A stretch of 64,000 bases of DNA, taken from Humibacter sp035547335. GTDB taxonomy: Bacteria; Actinomycetota; Actinomycetes; Actinomycetales; Microbacteriaceae. The translations under genes and the position numbers were made by a program. Below are positions 43,474 to 52,584 of the stretch, in pieces. The DNA lies in the NCBI RefSeq assembly GCF_035547335.1, contig NZ_DASZVF010000067.1, positions 62,001-126,000 of the forward strand, read 5' to 3'. Numbering within the stretch: position 1 is the first letter of the stretch; each line of letters begins with the position of its first letter. The notes below the pieces were generated by a model. That model was given only the letters and a program-made list of their open reading frames with translations, was not told where the DNA came from and did not search any database.

Positions 43474-45573
43474 TCAGAGCTGGATCTCGACGTAGGCGGC
43501 GGAGTGGGCGGCGAGCGATCCCGGCGCCGAGGGCGTAGTGGGGATGACCCGTCGCGCCGGAACATCGCTCAGATCGATCGGGGAGGCGCGGTGGTTCACT
43601 ATCACTCCGCGGTCGCCGAAGATTGCGAACTCGACGCCACGGATCGGTTTCATCAGCGCCGACGGCGATGCGCCGATCTCGATCTCTACGGGCGTGCGGT
43701 CGAGGAGCACGAGTGGGTGCATCTCGCGACGTCCGTAAGCGGGTGGCACGATCGGCATCGTGCGTCGCGCGTAGGCGTAACCGTATTCGAAGCCGAACGA
43801 GAGAACGCTGCCTTTTCCGACCGACGTGCGTAAGATCCCTGGGCGACCGGTCTCGATGTAACGGCCGAGCACTTCGCCGTCCGAGGTGAAGGAAACGGTT
43901 GACCATCCGTGTGGGATCAGATCTTCGTCCCAGCGGAGGCAATCGAAGGGAACAGGTGCTTCTGTGACGCCGAAGGCGCCCTTGACCAGGCCACAGTTCG
44001 GTCCATGCATGACCATGCCGCCGCGGTCTGCGAACGCACGGACGCTCGCCTCGAGTTGGGTGGTCTCACCAAGGTCATAGAGGCTGTCGGTCGGTACGAC
44101 GAGGTACTTGTAGTCCTTGAGCGCGCCTGCCACAACCTGGTCAGGATGCACGATGTCAACGTGCCAGCCGAGGTCGGTGAGCTGCTGATACCAGCCGAGC
44201 AGATCCATTCGGTGCCGACCGTTCTCGTCGAGCTCGAGCGGTTCGTAGAAGCTCATCATCGCTGGGAAAAGGATGGCCACCTCGCGGTGCCGTTGCTGCT
44301 GAAGCAACGGCATGACCTGTGCCGCCCACGCCGTTCCCGCGCGGAGGGAATCCTTGAATACGGGGTCCATCCGGAAGATGACACCGCCGTCATCCAGCCC
44401 GCTGTAACCGTAGGCATGGAGTCTTCTGGCGCCTCCGGCCACCTGGGTCGCAATGGCTTCCGCCGGCGGGACGGACCGATAGACGTCTTCGTTGATGTGA
44501 CGCCCGAGGTAGAGGCCCGCCGTGAACTCGCGTCCCCCGTTGGCCGTACGCGCGATCGACGTTTCGACGCTGAGCACAGAAGCATCGGGCCGGTTCTCGG
44601 CGTTGAGCGGTGCCGTGATGAAGAGTACGCCGTCGACGTGTTGTGCGAGGCGATAGACGTCCAGCGCACGCTGTCCCGTCTGCCAGTCACGCTGTCCAGG
44701 TGGGTTGAAGAAGTACCCCCACTGGTGCAGCACAGGTTCGACGAACAGTTCGGGAACCATCGATCGCCAGTGGTCGCGCATCGTCGCGAAGTACTCAACC
44801 ATGACTTCGCCCAGGTAGGACTGATTGTCGACCCATCGGTTGAAGTCCGGGCCGCGGCCCGTGAGGTCGTCCACGGTTGGCAGCGCGCATCCGACCCAGT
44901 CGAGTTCGCCTGGGTGAAGCCAGTACTGGGACGGTTCGAGATCGTCGAAGCTCGTTGCCGTGATGCCGTACCGTGCGGAGACACGTGAGATATCGCCGCT
45001 GTAGCGTGTGGACAGCCACTGGAGGTAGTGCGCCCGTCCCTCGGCATCGAAGCTGGGCTTAGGAATCGGGTCGAACATGGTCTGCATGATCACGCGGCCG
45101 TCCGGAGCGCGCCGCATGCCGTCGCCGTACAAACGCAAGAGGCCCTGAACATGTTCGACCATGGTCGCCTGCGCTGTCGGCGACCAGTACTTGTAGGTGC
45201 CCATCGGAGCGCCGTTCGGTCGTATCGACTCCTCGCCGCGAACCGGGGGCACGTCGCGGATGCCCGGGTACAGGTTGTCACCACATAGATACAGCGCCAG
45301 ACAGGTGAAGTCCATGCCGTTGGCCGCGGCTTCGGACATCATCAGTTCCTGAGTGGCGACATACTGGCTCGCCTCCTCACCGCGGTAGCGTGCGAAGAAG
45401 TCCTCCCACGGCTTGGAGTCGAGGTTGATGGAGGTGAATCCGAGATCGGCGACATCCCGGATCCCTCGGCGCACCGCATCAGCATTCGAGTAGAACGGCT
45501 CGAAGAAGTTGCCGAACCACATGCTGATGAACGGCGGATCGGTCCACTCCGGCTCGGGGATTCTCGTGTTCAT
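43474..45573 (-). CDS. Putative GH42-like beta-galactosidase-type glycoside hydrolase
   Basis: The protein has 699 residues and no signal peptide. The N-terminal half reads as a TIM barrel (ISMWFGNFFEPFYSNADAVRRGIRDVADLGFTSINLDSKPWEDFF). The middle part (about 395-560, VAILFPAMMSFYEPLELDENGRHRMDLLGWYQQLTDLGWHVDIVHPDQV, VVPTDSLYDL, GGMVMHGPN) matches the beta-galactosidase trimerisation domain. The C-terminus is a small beta domain. The catalytic Glu pair cannot be fixed by eye, and the family may be a GH42 relative rather than GH42 itself. It is the last gene of a leftward operon under the LacI-type operator, with ATGA overlap to the hydrolase. Confidence 0.6.
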   Translation of the reverse strand: MNTRIPEPEWTDPPFISMWFGNFFEPFYSNADAVRRGIRDVADLGFTSINLDSKPWEDFFARYRGEEASQYVATQELMMSEAAANGMDFTCLALYLCGDNLYPGIRDVPPVRGEESIRPNGAPMGTYKYWSPTAQATMVEHVQGLLRLYGDGMRRAPDGRVIMQTMFDPIPKPSFDAEGRAHYLQWLSTRYSGDISRVSARYGITATSFDDLEPSQYWLHPGELDWVGCALPTVDDLTGRGPDFNRWVDNQSYLGEVMVEYFATMRDHWRSMVPELFVEPVLHQWGYFFNPPGQRDWQTGQRALDVYRLAQHVDGVLFITAPLNAENRPDASVLSVETSIARTANGGREFTAGLYLGRHINEDVYRSVPPAEAIATQVAGGARRLHAYGYSGLDDGGVIFRMDPVFKDSLRAGTAWAAQVMPLLQQQRHREVAILFPAMMSFYEPLELDENGRHRMDLLGWYQQLTDLGWHVDIVHPDQVVAGALKDYKYLVVPTDSLYDLGETTQLEASVRAFADRGGMVMHGPNCGLVKGAFGVTEAPVPFDCLRWDEDLIPHGWSTVSFTSDGEVLGRYIETGRPGILRTSVGKGSVLSFGFEYGYAYARRTMPIVPPAYGRREMHPLVLLDRTPVEIEIGASPSALMKPIRGVEFAIFGDRGVIVNHRASPIDLSDVPARRVIPTTPSAPGSLAAHSAAYVEIQL

Positions 45574-46382
45574 ACCGTCGGGACCACGCTTTCGAGGAAG
45601 GTGTCAGCGATCCGATGGAAGTCGTCTCGGCTGTCACGACGGATGAAGTGCGTTGCGCCATCAACGACAGTGATGTCGGCTCCGAGAGAACGTGCGATCG
45701 CTCGATGATTCGGGGTGATACCGATAGCGATCGTTCCCGTGACGATATGCACGGGTACGGACGCCCTGGCAAGGTCGGTGAGGAGAGTAGTCCATGCGCG
45801 GGTGGGGATGACATCGCCATTGCGCACGAGAGAGACGTCCATTCGCTGCTTTGCCAGCGACCATTCGGCAAGCTCGTCCATCGGCCATCTCGGGAACCGG
45901 GCCGTGATCTCGGCGCGACGCTCTGAGTCCGTGATTGCTTGCTGGTGCTCGAGGGTCGCGGCCGCGCCCATCGCTACCTTCCTGTCTTGGTGGGATGTGA
46001 TGGGAAGGCGCCAGAAGGGGTCCTCCAGCAATACGCCGACGAGGCCCGACGGCAGTGTCGCAGCAACCGCCGCCGCTGCAGAACCGCCCGCAGAGTGACC
46101 GAAGAGGATCAGGGAGTCGCCCTCCAGCCGAGGCGTCAGTGCCCTGATCAGGTCATCGACGATCGTGTCACCGGGATGATTCCGGAGCAGTTCAGGCGTC
46201 CATCGAGGTGAGAGCCCGTGTCCACGGGGGTCTACGGACAATACGCGGAATCCCCGTTCCGCCCAATGCTGCGCGGTCTTGCGCAACGTTCCGGCAGATT
46301 CGGCTAGTCCTGGAACGGCAACGATGGTGCCTCTTCTGGCGCCTGCCGGAACCTGCTCCTCGATGTGAAGTTCGTCGGTCAC
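45570..46382 (-). CDS. Alpha/beta hydrolase
   Basis: The protein has 270 residues. The fold is shown by the oxyanion stretch VAVPGLAESAG, the turn VDPRGHGLS, the nucleophile elbow GHSAG (95-99, Ser97) and the catalytic His near the end (DGATHFIRRD). It is probably a cytoplasmic esterase, perhaps removing acetyl or other acyl groups from imported sugars (inference from context). The GTG start overlaps the stop of the dehydrogenase gene, and the stop overlaps the start of the glycosidase gene. Confidence 0.85.
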   Translation of the reverse strand: MTDELHIEEQVPAGARRGTIVAVPGLAESAGTLRKTAQHWAERGFRVLSVDPRGHGLSPRWTPELLRNHPGDTIVDDLIRALTPRLEGDSLILFGHSAGGSAAAAVAATLPSGLVGVLLEDPFWRLPITSHQDRKVAMGAAATLEHQQAITDSERRAEITARFPRWPMDELAEWSLAKQRMDVSLVRNGDVIPTRAWTTLLTDLARASVPVHIVTGTIAIGITPNHRAIARSLGADITVVDGATHFIRRDSRDDFHRIADTFLESVVPTV

Positions 46383-47425
46383 TGAAGGACCTCAGGGAAC
46401 GCGAGCGGACGGCCCAGTGCGATCCGCTCGAGTTCTGTTGCAACGTGGTCACCAAGGCGCCGGATCTCGGTGCCCATCGAGCCTGAGATGTGCGGCGTCA
46501 GGAACACATTGGGGAGCGTGTAAAGCTCGTGATCGCGTGGCAGGACTTCAGGGCTGGTGACGTCGAGGATCGCCGAGATCCGTCCGGTGCGCAGCTGCGT
46601 GAGGAGTGCAGCCTGATCGACGACGTCGCCGCGCGAGGTGTTGATCAGAGTGGAGCCATCGCGCAGTTGTGCGAGCAGGCCCGCGTTGATCATGCGCTTG
46701 GTTGATGCGTTGAGCGGCGGATGAAGTGTAACGACGTCGCTCGTCCGCATCAGCTCGTCGAGTTCGACGCGCCGCACGTCGAGGCGCTGTGCCTCAGCAC
46801 TTGACAGATAGGGGTCGTAGACCTGCACCCGAAGATCGTGGTCCCTGAGTCGTTCGATCACCATCCGGCCGATGCGTGAAGCGGCGACGACTCCGATGGT
46901 CTTCTCGCGATTTCCGGCGCGCGGAAACTCGAGCTCCCTGTCGATGCGTGACCTGGTGGTGCGATAGAGATGATGCGCCTCGAAAGCCTTCTTGTTCGCC
47001 AGCACGATCATTGCAACGGTGAATTCGGCAACGGGGATTGCGTTGAGCCATCCGGCATTGGACACCTGGAGGCCTCGATCGCCTGCACTGTCGGGCAGCA
47101 AAGCGGATCCCTGGCCCCCGGCGTAGAGCAAGTACCGCAGGCGTGGTGCGCGGTCGAGGTCGGTGTCGCTGAGGGCCGGCGCACCCCAGGCGGCGATCAG
47201 AACTTCGGCCTGTTCGAGGGCGCGTCGGGCGTCGTCGTCGAGCACGGTGAACGGGGTGCTGTGCAACGCTCTCGTGCCCTCGATGCGCAATGCCTCGAGT
47301 CCGTTTCCAAACAGATGCGTCGCGAGTTCGGGTGGACTCATCGTCATGGCGAAGTCGATCGGCGGCTTCGGAACCCCGACGAGCGCGGATGCCAGTGTCG
47401 TCGTGCTGCCCGTAGCACTCGTCAT
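46379..47425 (-). CDS. D-isomer-specific 2-hydroxyacid dehydrogenase family protein
   Basis: The protein has 348 residues. The catalytic triad is present: Arg265 (NTSRGDVVD), Glu293 (TSPEVLP) and His312 (TPHISGSMG). The NAD-site glycine motif is altered (GVVAASRIGRMV in place of a GxGxxG loop). The family oxidises or reduces 2-hydroxy acids, including sugar acids. The ATG at 47425 follows GAGGA. It heads the leftward operon and has a LacI-type operator and promoter about 45 bases upstream. A role in sugar-acid breakdown is likely but not shown. Confidence 0.85.
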   Translation of the reverse strand: MTSATGSTTTLASALVGVPKPPIDFAMTMSPPELATHLFGNGLEALRIEGTRALHSTPFTVLDDDARRALEQAEVLIAAWGAPALSDTDLDRAPRLRYLLYAGGQGSALLPDSAGDRGLQVSNAGWLNAIPVAEFTVAMIVLANKKAFEAHHLYRTTRSRIDRELEFPRAGNREKTIGVVAASRIGRMVIERLRDHDLRVQVYDPYLSSAEAQRLDVRRVELDELMRTSDVVTLHPPLNASTKRMINAGLLAQLRDGSTLINTSRGDVVDQAALLTQLRTGRISAILDVTSPEVLPRDHELYTLPNVFLTPHISGSMGTEIRRLGDHVATELERIALGRPLAFPEVLQ

Positions 47426-47469
47426 TGAATCCTCATTGTCCGTTCGTGGGTTGCGGTGTATCTGAGGAT

Positions 47470-47500
47470 TGAAACTAGTTACAAACCGTCGCGAGCGCAA
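47470..47500 (-). promoter_or_regulatory. Predicted promoter and LacI-type operator of the leftward operon
   Basis: On the minus strand a -35 (TTGCGC, 47500-47495) and -10 (TAGTTT, 47477-47472) are 17 bases apart. The 14-bp near-palindrome TGAAACTAGTTACA (plus strand, 47470-47483) covers the -10. The same palindrome lies at the start of the rightward operon. Confidence 0.7.
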
Positions 47501-47565
47501 CCTCCTATTGCGCCCGTGCGCCCGATGGGCGGACCTCCTAGCACAGCAGATGACGAAGCGTGCAG

Positions 47566-48654
47566 CTACATGCGCCTCGGTGGCGCGGTCGAACCGCGCA
47601 GCACGAACGAGGGTTGAAGGAGCACATTCTCTGCGGGCTCTAGTCCGAGCGCGATACGGGTCGCGCGAACGCCGACTTCGAAAAACGGGGGGTGAACCGT
47701 AGTGAGCCCTGGAGTGAGATCACCGACGATGGGCACGTCATCGAATCCGACGATCGACAGGTCGTCAGGAATCCGGAGGCCCAGCGCACGCGCCGCTCGG
47801 TAGGTGCCGACAGCGATGTTGTCTGTCATCGCGACGATCGCCGTTGGTCGATCGGCCATCGACAGCAGCTCGTGAGCTGCGGCTTGGCCGGCGTCCTCGC
47901 TGTTCGCGGCGTCGTGCACGAGCCTTTTCGGATGTGGCAAGTGGTGGCGTTTCATGGCTGTGCGGTATCCATCGAGTCGAACCTCGGCGGTCGTCATGCC
48001 TTTGCCTTCGCCGAGGTAGCCGATTCGAGTGTGGCCGAGGCGCACCAGTTCATCGATGCCAGCGCCGACGCCGGCCCGATGGTCGTAGTCGACACTCGTG
48101 ATCGTTGGTGCCGTCGTCACCGGGGGTCTGCCGCACAACACGAGGGACGCGTCCACGTCGGCCAGATTCTTCGCATAGCTCGCGATGCGCGTGTCGAATT
48201 CGGCGTCGGATTCTGTCGAGCCGACGTACAGGACGGCGCGTGCGCGCTGTTCCCTCAAAGTCGCGATGAGGTCACTCTCGCGTTGCCGATCGCCTTCGGT
48301 CGTGGAGATCAACAACAAGTGACCGTTCGCCGTGGCAACGCTTTCGGCGCCGGCGGCCAGTGCCGCGAATGTTGGTCCGATCATGGAGCGGACCACGAAT
48401 GCGACGGTACCGGGCCCGCGGCCGGTCATCGCTCTGGCAAGCCCGTTTACGACGTAGCCGAGCTCTGCCGCGGCAGTCAGCACCTTCGCACGAGTGTCGA
48501 CGTGGACGCTCCGGCTGCCTCCGAAGACTCGTGAGGCCGTGGCGGGCGAGACGCCGGCCCGCGCCGCGACGTCTCGCAGATTCGCGCTGCTGACTCGGGC
48601 AGGCCCGCGGGATCCGCCATGACGGATCGCCTGCGCTTCGTCTGGAGTGGACAT
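47566..48654 (-). CDS. LacI-family transcriptional regulator
   Basis: The protein has 362 residues. After about 25 extra N-terminal residues comes the helix-turn-helix (LRDVAARAGVSPATASRVFGGSRSVHVDTRAKVLTAAAELGYVVNGLARAM, with the hinge helix), then a periplasmic-binding-protein-like ligand domain. The C-terminal motifs PTAIVAMTDNIAVGTYRAARALGLRIPDDLSIVGFDD are typical. It lies between the two operons it should control and is the obvious reader of the shared palindrome. The ligand is presumably a sugar released from the imported glycan. The ATG at 48654 has no clear ribosome site. Confidence 0.92.
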   Translation of the reverse strand: MSTPDEAQAIRHGGSRGPARVSSANLRDVAARAGVSPATASRVFGGSRSVHVDTRAKVLTAAAELGYVVNGLARAMTGRGPGTVAFVVRSMIGPTFAALAAGAESVATANGHLLLISTTEGDRQRESDLIATLREQRARAVLYVGSTESDAEFDTRIASYAKNLADVDASLVLCGRPPVTTAPTITSVDYDHRAGVGAGIDELVRLGHTRIGYLGEGKGMTTAEVRLDGYRTAMKRHHLPHPKRLVHDAANSEDAGQAAAHELLSMADRPTAIVAMTDNIAVGTYRAARALGLRIPDDLSIVGFDDVPIVGDLTPGLTTVHPPFFEVGVRATRIALGLEPAENVLLQPSFVLRGSTAPPRRM

Positions 48655-48720
48655 GCTGGGGATCGTACTCGGCCCTCGAGCGCCTTCGTGGAGGCATGCG
48701 CGTCGGGCTTGATGGATCGC

Positions 48721-48771
48721 TTGACATGGCTCGTGTGGTGGTCTAGCTTCGCCGTTATGAAACTAGTTCCA
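48721..48771 (+). promoter_or_regulatory. Predicted promoter and LacI-type operator of the ABC/enzyme operon
   Basis: TTGACA (48721-48726) and TAGCTT (48744-48749) are 17 bases apart. The 14-bp palindrome TGAAACTAGTTCCA at 48758-48771 covers the expected transcription start, an ideal place for repression. The first gene starts 34 bases further on. Confidence 0.8.
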
Positions 48772-48805
48772 CGAAGAACTGGTGAGGACTACAAGGAGTC
48801 ATGAA

Positions 48806-49813
48806 GTGCAACGAGGCACCGCCGTCGCGGACGTAGGGCCCGGCACCGCGGCCGTCAAGAGCGCTCCCGCCCCCGGAGCGACTCGCCCGGCGCGCCGTCG
48901 AAAGCCGACGAGTCGCGGAACGTTCGGCTTACTGCTGCTTGCATTGCCGGGCGTTGTCTGGTTCGTGGTGTTCGCCTACGGCCCGATGGCCGGCCTGGTT
49001 GTGGCGTTCAAGGACTTCAACGTCAGTGAAGGAATCTTCGGCAGCCCGTGGAACGGTCTGCAGAATTTCGCGTACTTCTTCTCGAGCGGTGACGCGCCCC
49101 GGATCGTGATCAACACGATCTTCTTGAATGCGCTCTTCCTTGCGGCATCGCTCGGCGCCGGACTGCTCTTGGCCGTGATGCTGAATGAGATCAAGGGTCA
49201 CTTCAGCAGGCGATTCGGACAGTCGGTCATCTTCTTTCCCTACTTCGTCTCACCGATCGTGATCAGCATCATCCTTCAAGCGGTGCTGGCGGGGGTCGGG
49301 GGCCGAAGCGGCATGGTGAACAACCTTCTGGACGTGTTCGACCTCCCTCAGGTGAATTGGTACACGCAACCCGGGGCATGGCCGTGGATCCTCACCATCG
49401 TCAAGGTCTGGCAGCTCGGTGGCTACACCTCCGTCATCTTCCTGGCGGCGATCACCTCGATTCCGGAAGAGGTCTACGAGGCCGCCGCAATCGATGGGGC
49501 GAGCCGTGCTCGGATGGCGCGTTCGGTCACAGCGCCGCTGCTCCTGCCGACGATGGGAATCCTCATCGTGCTCGGCGTCGGTCGCATCTTCTTCGGTGAC
49601 TTCGCCACGATTTACGCGATCGTCGGCGACAACGGCACTCTCTTTCCGACTACCGACGTCATCGACACCTACGTTTTCCGTTCGCTGCGCACCGTGGGCG
49701 ACTTCGGTACCACAGCGGCAATCGGTTTGTTCCAGTCCGTGGTCGGATTCGTGTTCGTCTCGGTCGCGGTGCTCGTGCAACGTCGCGTCGACAAGGAAAG
49801 CAGCATCCTATGA
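48806..49813 (+). CDS. Sugar ABC importer permease 1 (LplB-type)
   Basis: The protein has 335 residues and starts at GTG with AAGGAG seven bases upstream. A basic N-terminus precedes about six membrane helices. The coupling loop EAAAIDGASRARMARSVTAPLLLPTMGI is the EAA motif that docks on the ATPase. The sequence belongs to the LplB/YtcQ-linked group that usually imports oligosaccharides. No ATPase is encoded in the island. The stop overlaps the ATG of the second permease gene (ATGA). Confidence 0.9.
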   Translation: MQRGTAVADVGPGTAAVKSAPAPGATRPARRRKPTSRGTFGLLLLALPGVVWFVVFAYGPMAGLVVAFKDFNVSEGIFGSPWNGLQNFAYFFSSGDAPRIVINTIFLNALFLAASLGAGLLLAVMLNEIKGHFSRRFGQSVIFFPYFVSPIVISIILQAVLAGVGGRSGMVNNLLDVFDLPQVNWYTQPGAWPWILTIVKVWQLGGYTSVIFLAAITSIPEEVYEAAAIDGASRARMARSVTAPLLLPTMGILIVLGVGRIFFGDFATIYAIVGDNGTLFPTTDVIDTYVFRSLRTVGDFGTTAAIGLFQSVVGFVFVSVAVLVQRRVDKESSIL

Positions 49814-50784
49814 GCCTCATCGCCACCGGTCGCACGCAGACCATCACCGATCTCGAAGCGGAGACGGTGCTGGGCGCGACGCCGCCGAAGGCACCCGTGA
49901 AGAGTCGGCTTCCCGGTCGTAGATCGTTCGAACCGTTCACGGTGGTCAGTTATGTCTGTGTGACGATCTTCGGGCTCTTCTGCCTGATTCCGCTCTGGAT
50001 GATCCTCGCCGGCTCATTCACAGACGAGTCAGTTCTCGCCGCCAACGGATACAGCTTCTGGCCGGCACCGTTCTCCGTGGCCGCCTATCAACTGCTGTTC
50101 ACGGGACAGTCACTGATCAACGGGTATATCGCTTCGTTGTTCATCACCATCATCGGCACGGCGTTGTCACTGTCCTGCACCGCCTCGCTGGCTTGGGTGA
50201 TCGCCAGGCGGCTTCCGCGCATCAGTCGACCGCTCACCGTCTTTGCCTATATCCCGATGCTATTCACGGGCGGACTCGTACCGCTTTACCTTCTGGTGAC
50301 CCAGGGATTGAACCTCTCGAACAGCTGGTTCTCGGTGATCTTGCCGGTGATGTTGGCGCCTTTCCTCATCTTCGTTGCAGTCAGCTTCTTCCGACAGCTG
50401 CCCGAGGACATCCTCGATTCGGCTCGCATTGACGGCGCCGGGGAACTGCGGGTCTTCTTCCAGATCGTGATCCCGCTCTCCAAACCGATCCTCGCCGTGC
50501 TCGGGCTCTTCTACGCGGTCACGTACTGGAACGAGTGGTTCATGGCACTGCTGTTCATCTCCGACCCTGACAAGTTCCCCCTGCAGCTGATCCTCCAAAA
50601 TCTCATCTCGAACGTCACGAACGCCGCGAGCCTTCCAGGCGCGTCCGCATCCCAGGCGGCGGCGCCCGTCTACCAACTCCGCTTCGCCATGACGGTCATG
50701 ACCATCGCCCCCATCCTTTTCGCCTATCCCTTCGCCCAGCGGTTCTTCGTCAAAGGCCTCACTCTCGGGGCAACCAAGGGCTGA
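49810..50784 (+). CDS. Sugar ABC importer permease 2 (LplC/YtcP-type)
   Basis: The protein has 324 residues with about six membrane helices. The EAA loop is DSARIDGAGELRVFFQIVIPLSKPILAVLGLF, and the C-terminus ends FFVKGLTLGATKG, characteristic of LplC-type permeases (KGLTLGAVKG). It pairs with permease 1, and the binding-protein gene follows 61 bases later. Confidence 0.92.
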   Translation: MSLIATGRTQTITDLEAETVLGATPPKAPVKSRLPGRRSFEPFTVVSYVCVTIFGLFCLIPLWMILAGSFTDESVLAANGYSFWPAPFSVAAYQLLFTGQSLINGYIASLFITIIGTALSLSCTASLAWVIARRLPRISRPLTVFAYIPMLFTGGLVPLYLLVTQGLNLSNSWFSVILPVMLAPFLIFVAVSFFRQLPEDILDSARIDGAGELRVFFQIVIPLSKPILAVLGLFYAVTYWNEWFMALLFISDPDKFPLQLILQNLISNVTNAASLPGASASQAAAPVYQLRFAMTVMTIAPILFAYPFAQRFFVKGLTLGATKG

Positions 50785-50845
50785 GTGAGCACAGCTGCAC
50801 CATCCCCAACCCCCTCTGCAATCTGTCCACAAAGGAGTACACGGA

Positions 50846-52414
50846 ATGTCCACGAATCTCAGCCGTCGCGGCTTCCTCGCCCTCGGCGGCGCCGCCGCGA
50901 TCGGCGTCGGACTGACGGGAGCACTAGCCGGATGCAGCCCGTCCAAATCCAGCGGCGGCGCACTCTCGGGAACATCGCTGGCGATTCTGCCCAGCACCGC
51001 ACCTTCGAACTGGAAGACGGTGCTGTCGAAATTCAACGCGGGTCTGAAGAAGGAACACGGATTCGAGCTCGACGCGCAGTTCATCAACTGGACGAACTAC
51101 GCCCAGCAGTCCCTTCTCAAGTTCACCGCTGGTGCGAAGTTCGACACCGCGCTTCAGGCGCTTTGGCTGAACATGGCTCAGCTGCAACAGGACAAGTCGC
51201 TGGTCGATCTCACCAAAGAGATCTCCAAATGGCCCAACCTGTCCAAACAGCTCGCGCCTGAGCTGATCTCCTCAAACAAATGGAGCGGGCATCTGTGGGG
51301 CGTCCCTCAAGTCAACAGTGCTGGGCGAGTGCAACACTTCAGCATCCGCAAGGATCTGGCAGACAAGTACGGCTTCGACACCATCCAGGACTACGACACG
51401 CTCGAGAAGTTCTTCTACGACGTGAAGCAGAAGGATTCCGGAGTGACGCCGTTCGGCGTCTCCTCGAACGAGACGTTTGAGCTCGCCATTGGACCGCAAG
51501 GGCCAGTGGGACTTTTCGACCAGGCCGGATGGGAGAATCCGACCAAGTATTTCAATACGATCTTCGCCGGATCGGGCTTGTACTTCAGCTTCAAGGAGAG
51601 TCAACTGGCGTCTGGCTCGGCTGACCCCGTGCCATTCTGGGAAAACGACCAGATCGTCGAGACGCTGCGCCGCATTCGTAAGTACTACCAAGACGGCATC
51701 ATCAACGCGAACGGACTCAACGCCGATAGCGCGACGGTTCAAGCGCAGTTCGAGGCCGGCAAGTTCGCGGGCCAGTGGGCGATCACCGACGGCACGGCGA
51801 GCAACTTTCTCGTTGCGCTCCGCAAGGCGGTTCCGGGGGCCGACTTGGAGGAGGTGCTTCCGTTCGGCGGACCGCTGACCTCAGTCAAACCGATTCAGAC
51901 TTTCCAGGCCGACAACCTCGTTGTGGTGAACGCCAACGGCGGCGACGTCGACCGAGCGTTGGCGTTGCAGGACTACGTCTCAATCCAAGACAACCATGAC
52001 CTGCTCGCCTACGGCATCAAGGGCACGGACTGGCAGCCGGTCGGCGACGACGGGATCAAGCAGCTCAGCACGTATGCGTTCCCGGGCTTCGCCCTCCTGT
52101 GGCGGTCGAAGCTCGAGCGACGTTCATCATTCATGACCGAATCCGAGAAGAAAGTCTTCGACTGGGCCCAGGATTACAGCAACTTCACCAAGGCCACGCT
52201 CGCCTCCTTCATCCCCGACGCCACGCCGGTCAAGCAGTCCGCAGCGGCAATGAACAACGTCATCACGCAGTACGCGAACCCGCTCTACTACGGGGCGGTC
52301 GATGTCGACAGCCAGCTCGACAAGCTCAAATCGGCCGCTGAAGCCGCCGGGCTGAGCAAACTGCAGAACGAGATGCAAAAGCAGGTCAAGGCATATCTGA
52401 CGGCAAAGAAGTAG
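50846..52414 (+). CDS. Extracellular solute-binding lipoprotein 1 (Tat signal)
   Basis: The protein has 522 residues. The N-terminus has a twin-arginine motif (SRRGFLALGG) and a lipobox with Cys30 (GALAGC), so it is exported folded by Tat and then lipid-anchored. The mature part is a large family 1-type (LplA-like) sugar-binding protein with aromatic residues. Its paralogue lies at 55864; the two share AKFDTAL.ALW, GVPQ.NSA.R.QHF.IR.DLA and VDVDSQLDKLKSAA. A hairpin follows its stop codon. Confidence 0.93.
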   Translation: MSTNLSRRGFLALGGAAAIGVGLTGALAGCSPSKSSGGALSGTSLAILPSTAPSNWKTVLSKFNAGLKKEHGFELDAQFINWTNYAQQSLLKFTAGAKFDTALQALWLNMAQLQQDKSLVDLTKEISKWPNLSKQLAPELISSNKWSGHLWGVPQVNSAGRVQHFSIRKDLADKYGFDTIQDYDTLEKFFYDVKQKDSGVTPFGVSSNETFELAIGPQGPVGLFDQAGWENPTKYFNTIFAGSGLYFSFKESQLASGSADPVPFWENDQIVETLRRIRKYYQDGIINANGLNADSATVQAQFEAGKFAGQWAITDGTASNFLVALRKAVPGADLEEVLPFGGPLTSVKPIQTFQADNLVVVNANGGDVDRALALQDYVSIQDNHDLLAYGIKGTDWQPVGDDGIKQLSTYAFPGFALLWRSKLERRSSFMTESEKKVFDWAQDYSNFTKATLASFIPDATPVKQSAAAMNNVITQYANPLYYGAVDVDSQLDKLKSAAEAAGLSKLQNEMQKQVKAYLTAKK

Positions 52415-52427
52415 CTGACTGACGGGT

Positions 52428-52458
52428 TTCCGGTGCGGTACGGCTCGCGGCGCCGGAA
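52428..52458 (+). promoter_or_regulatory. Hairpin after the first binding-protein gene
   Basis: TTCCGGTGC and GCGCCGGAA form a 9-bp stem (one G-T) with a 13-base loop and no T tract. A stem here could protect the binding-protein message or reduce read-through, giving more binding protein than downstream enzyme. Confidence 0.5.
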
Positions 52459-52584
52459 GTCCGGCCCTTGTGTGAGTCCCGATGCACACAGAGCGATGTG
52501 GCGCGCCCGAAAGCGTTACCCCGATGGAGCCGTGTTCGAGAGTTTCCTGTACCACCACGACGAAGTGAACCGAACGGAGAAGAC

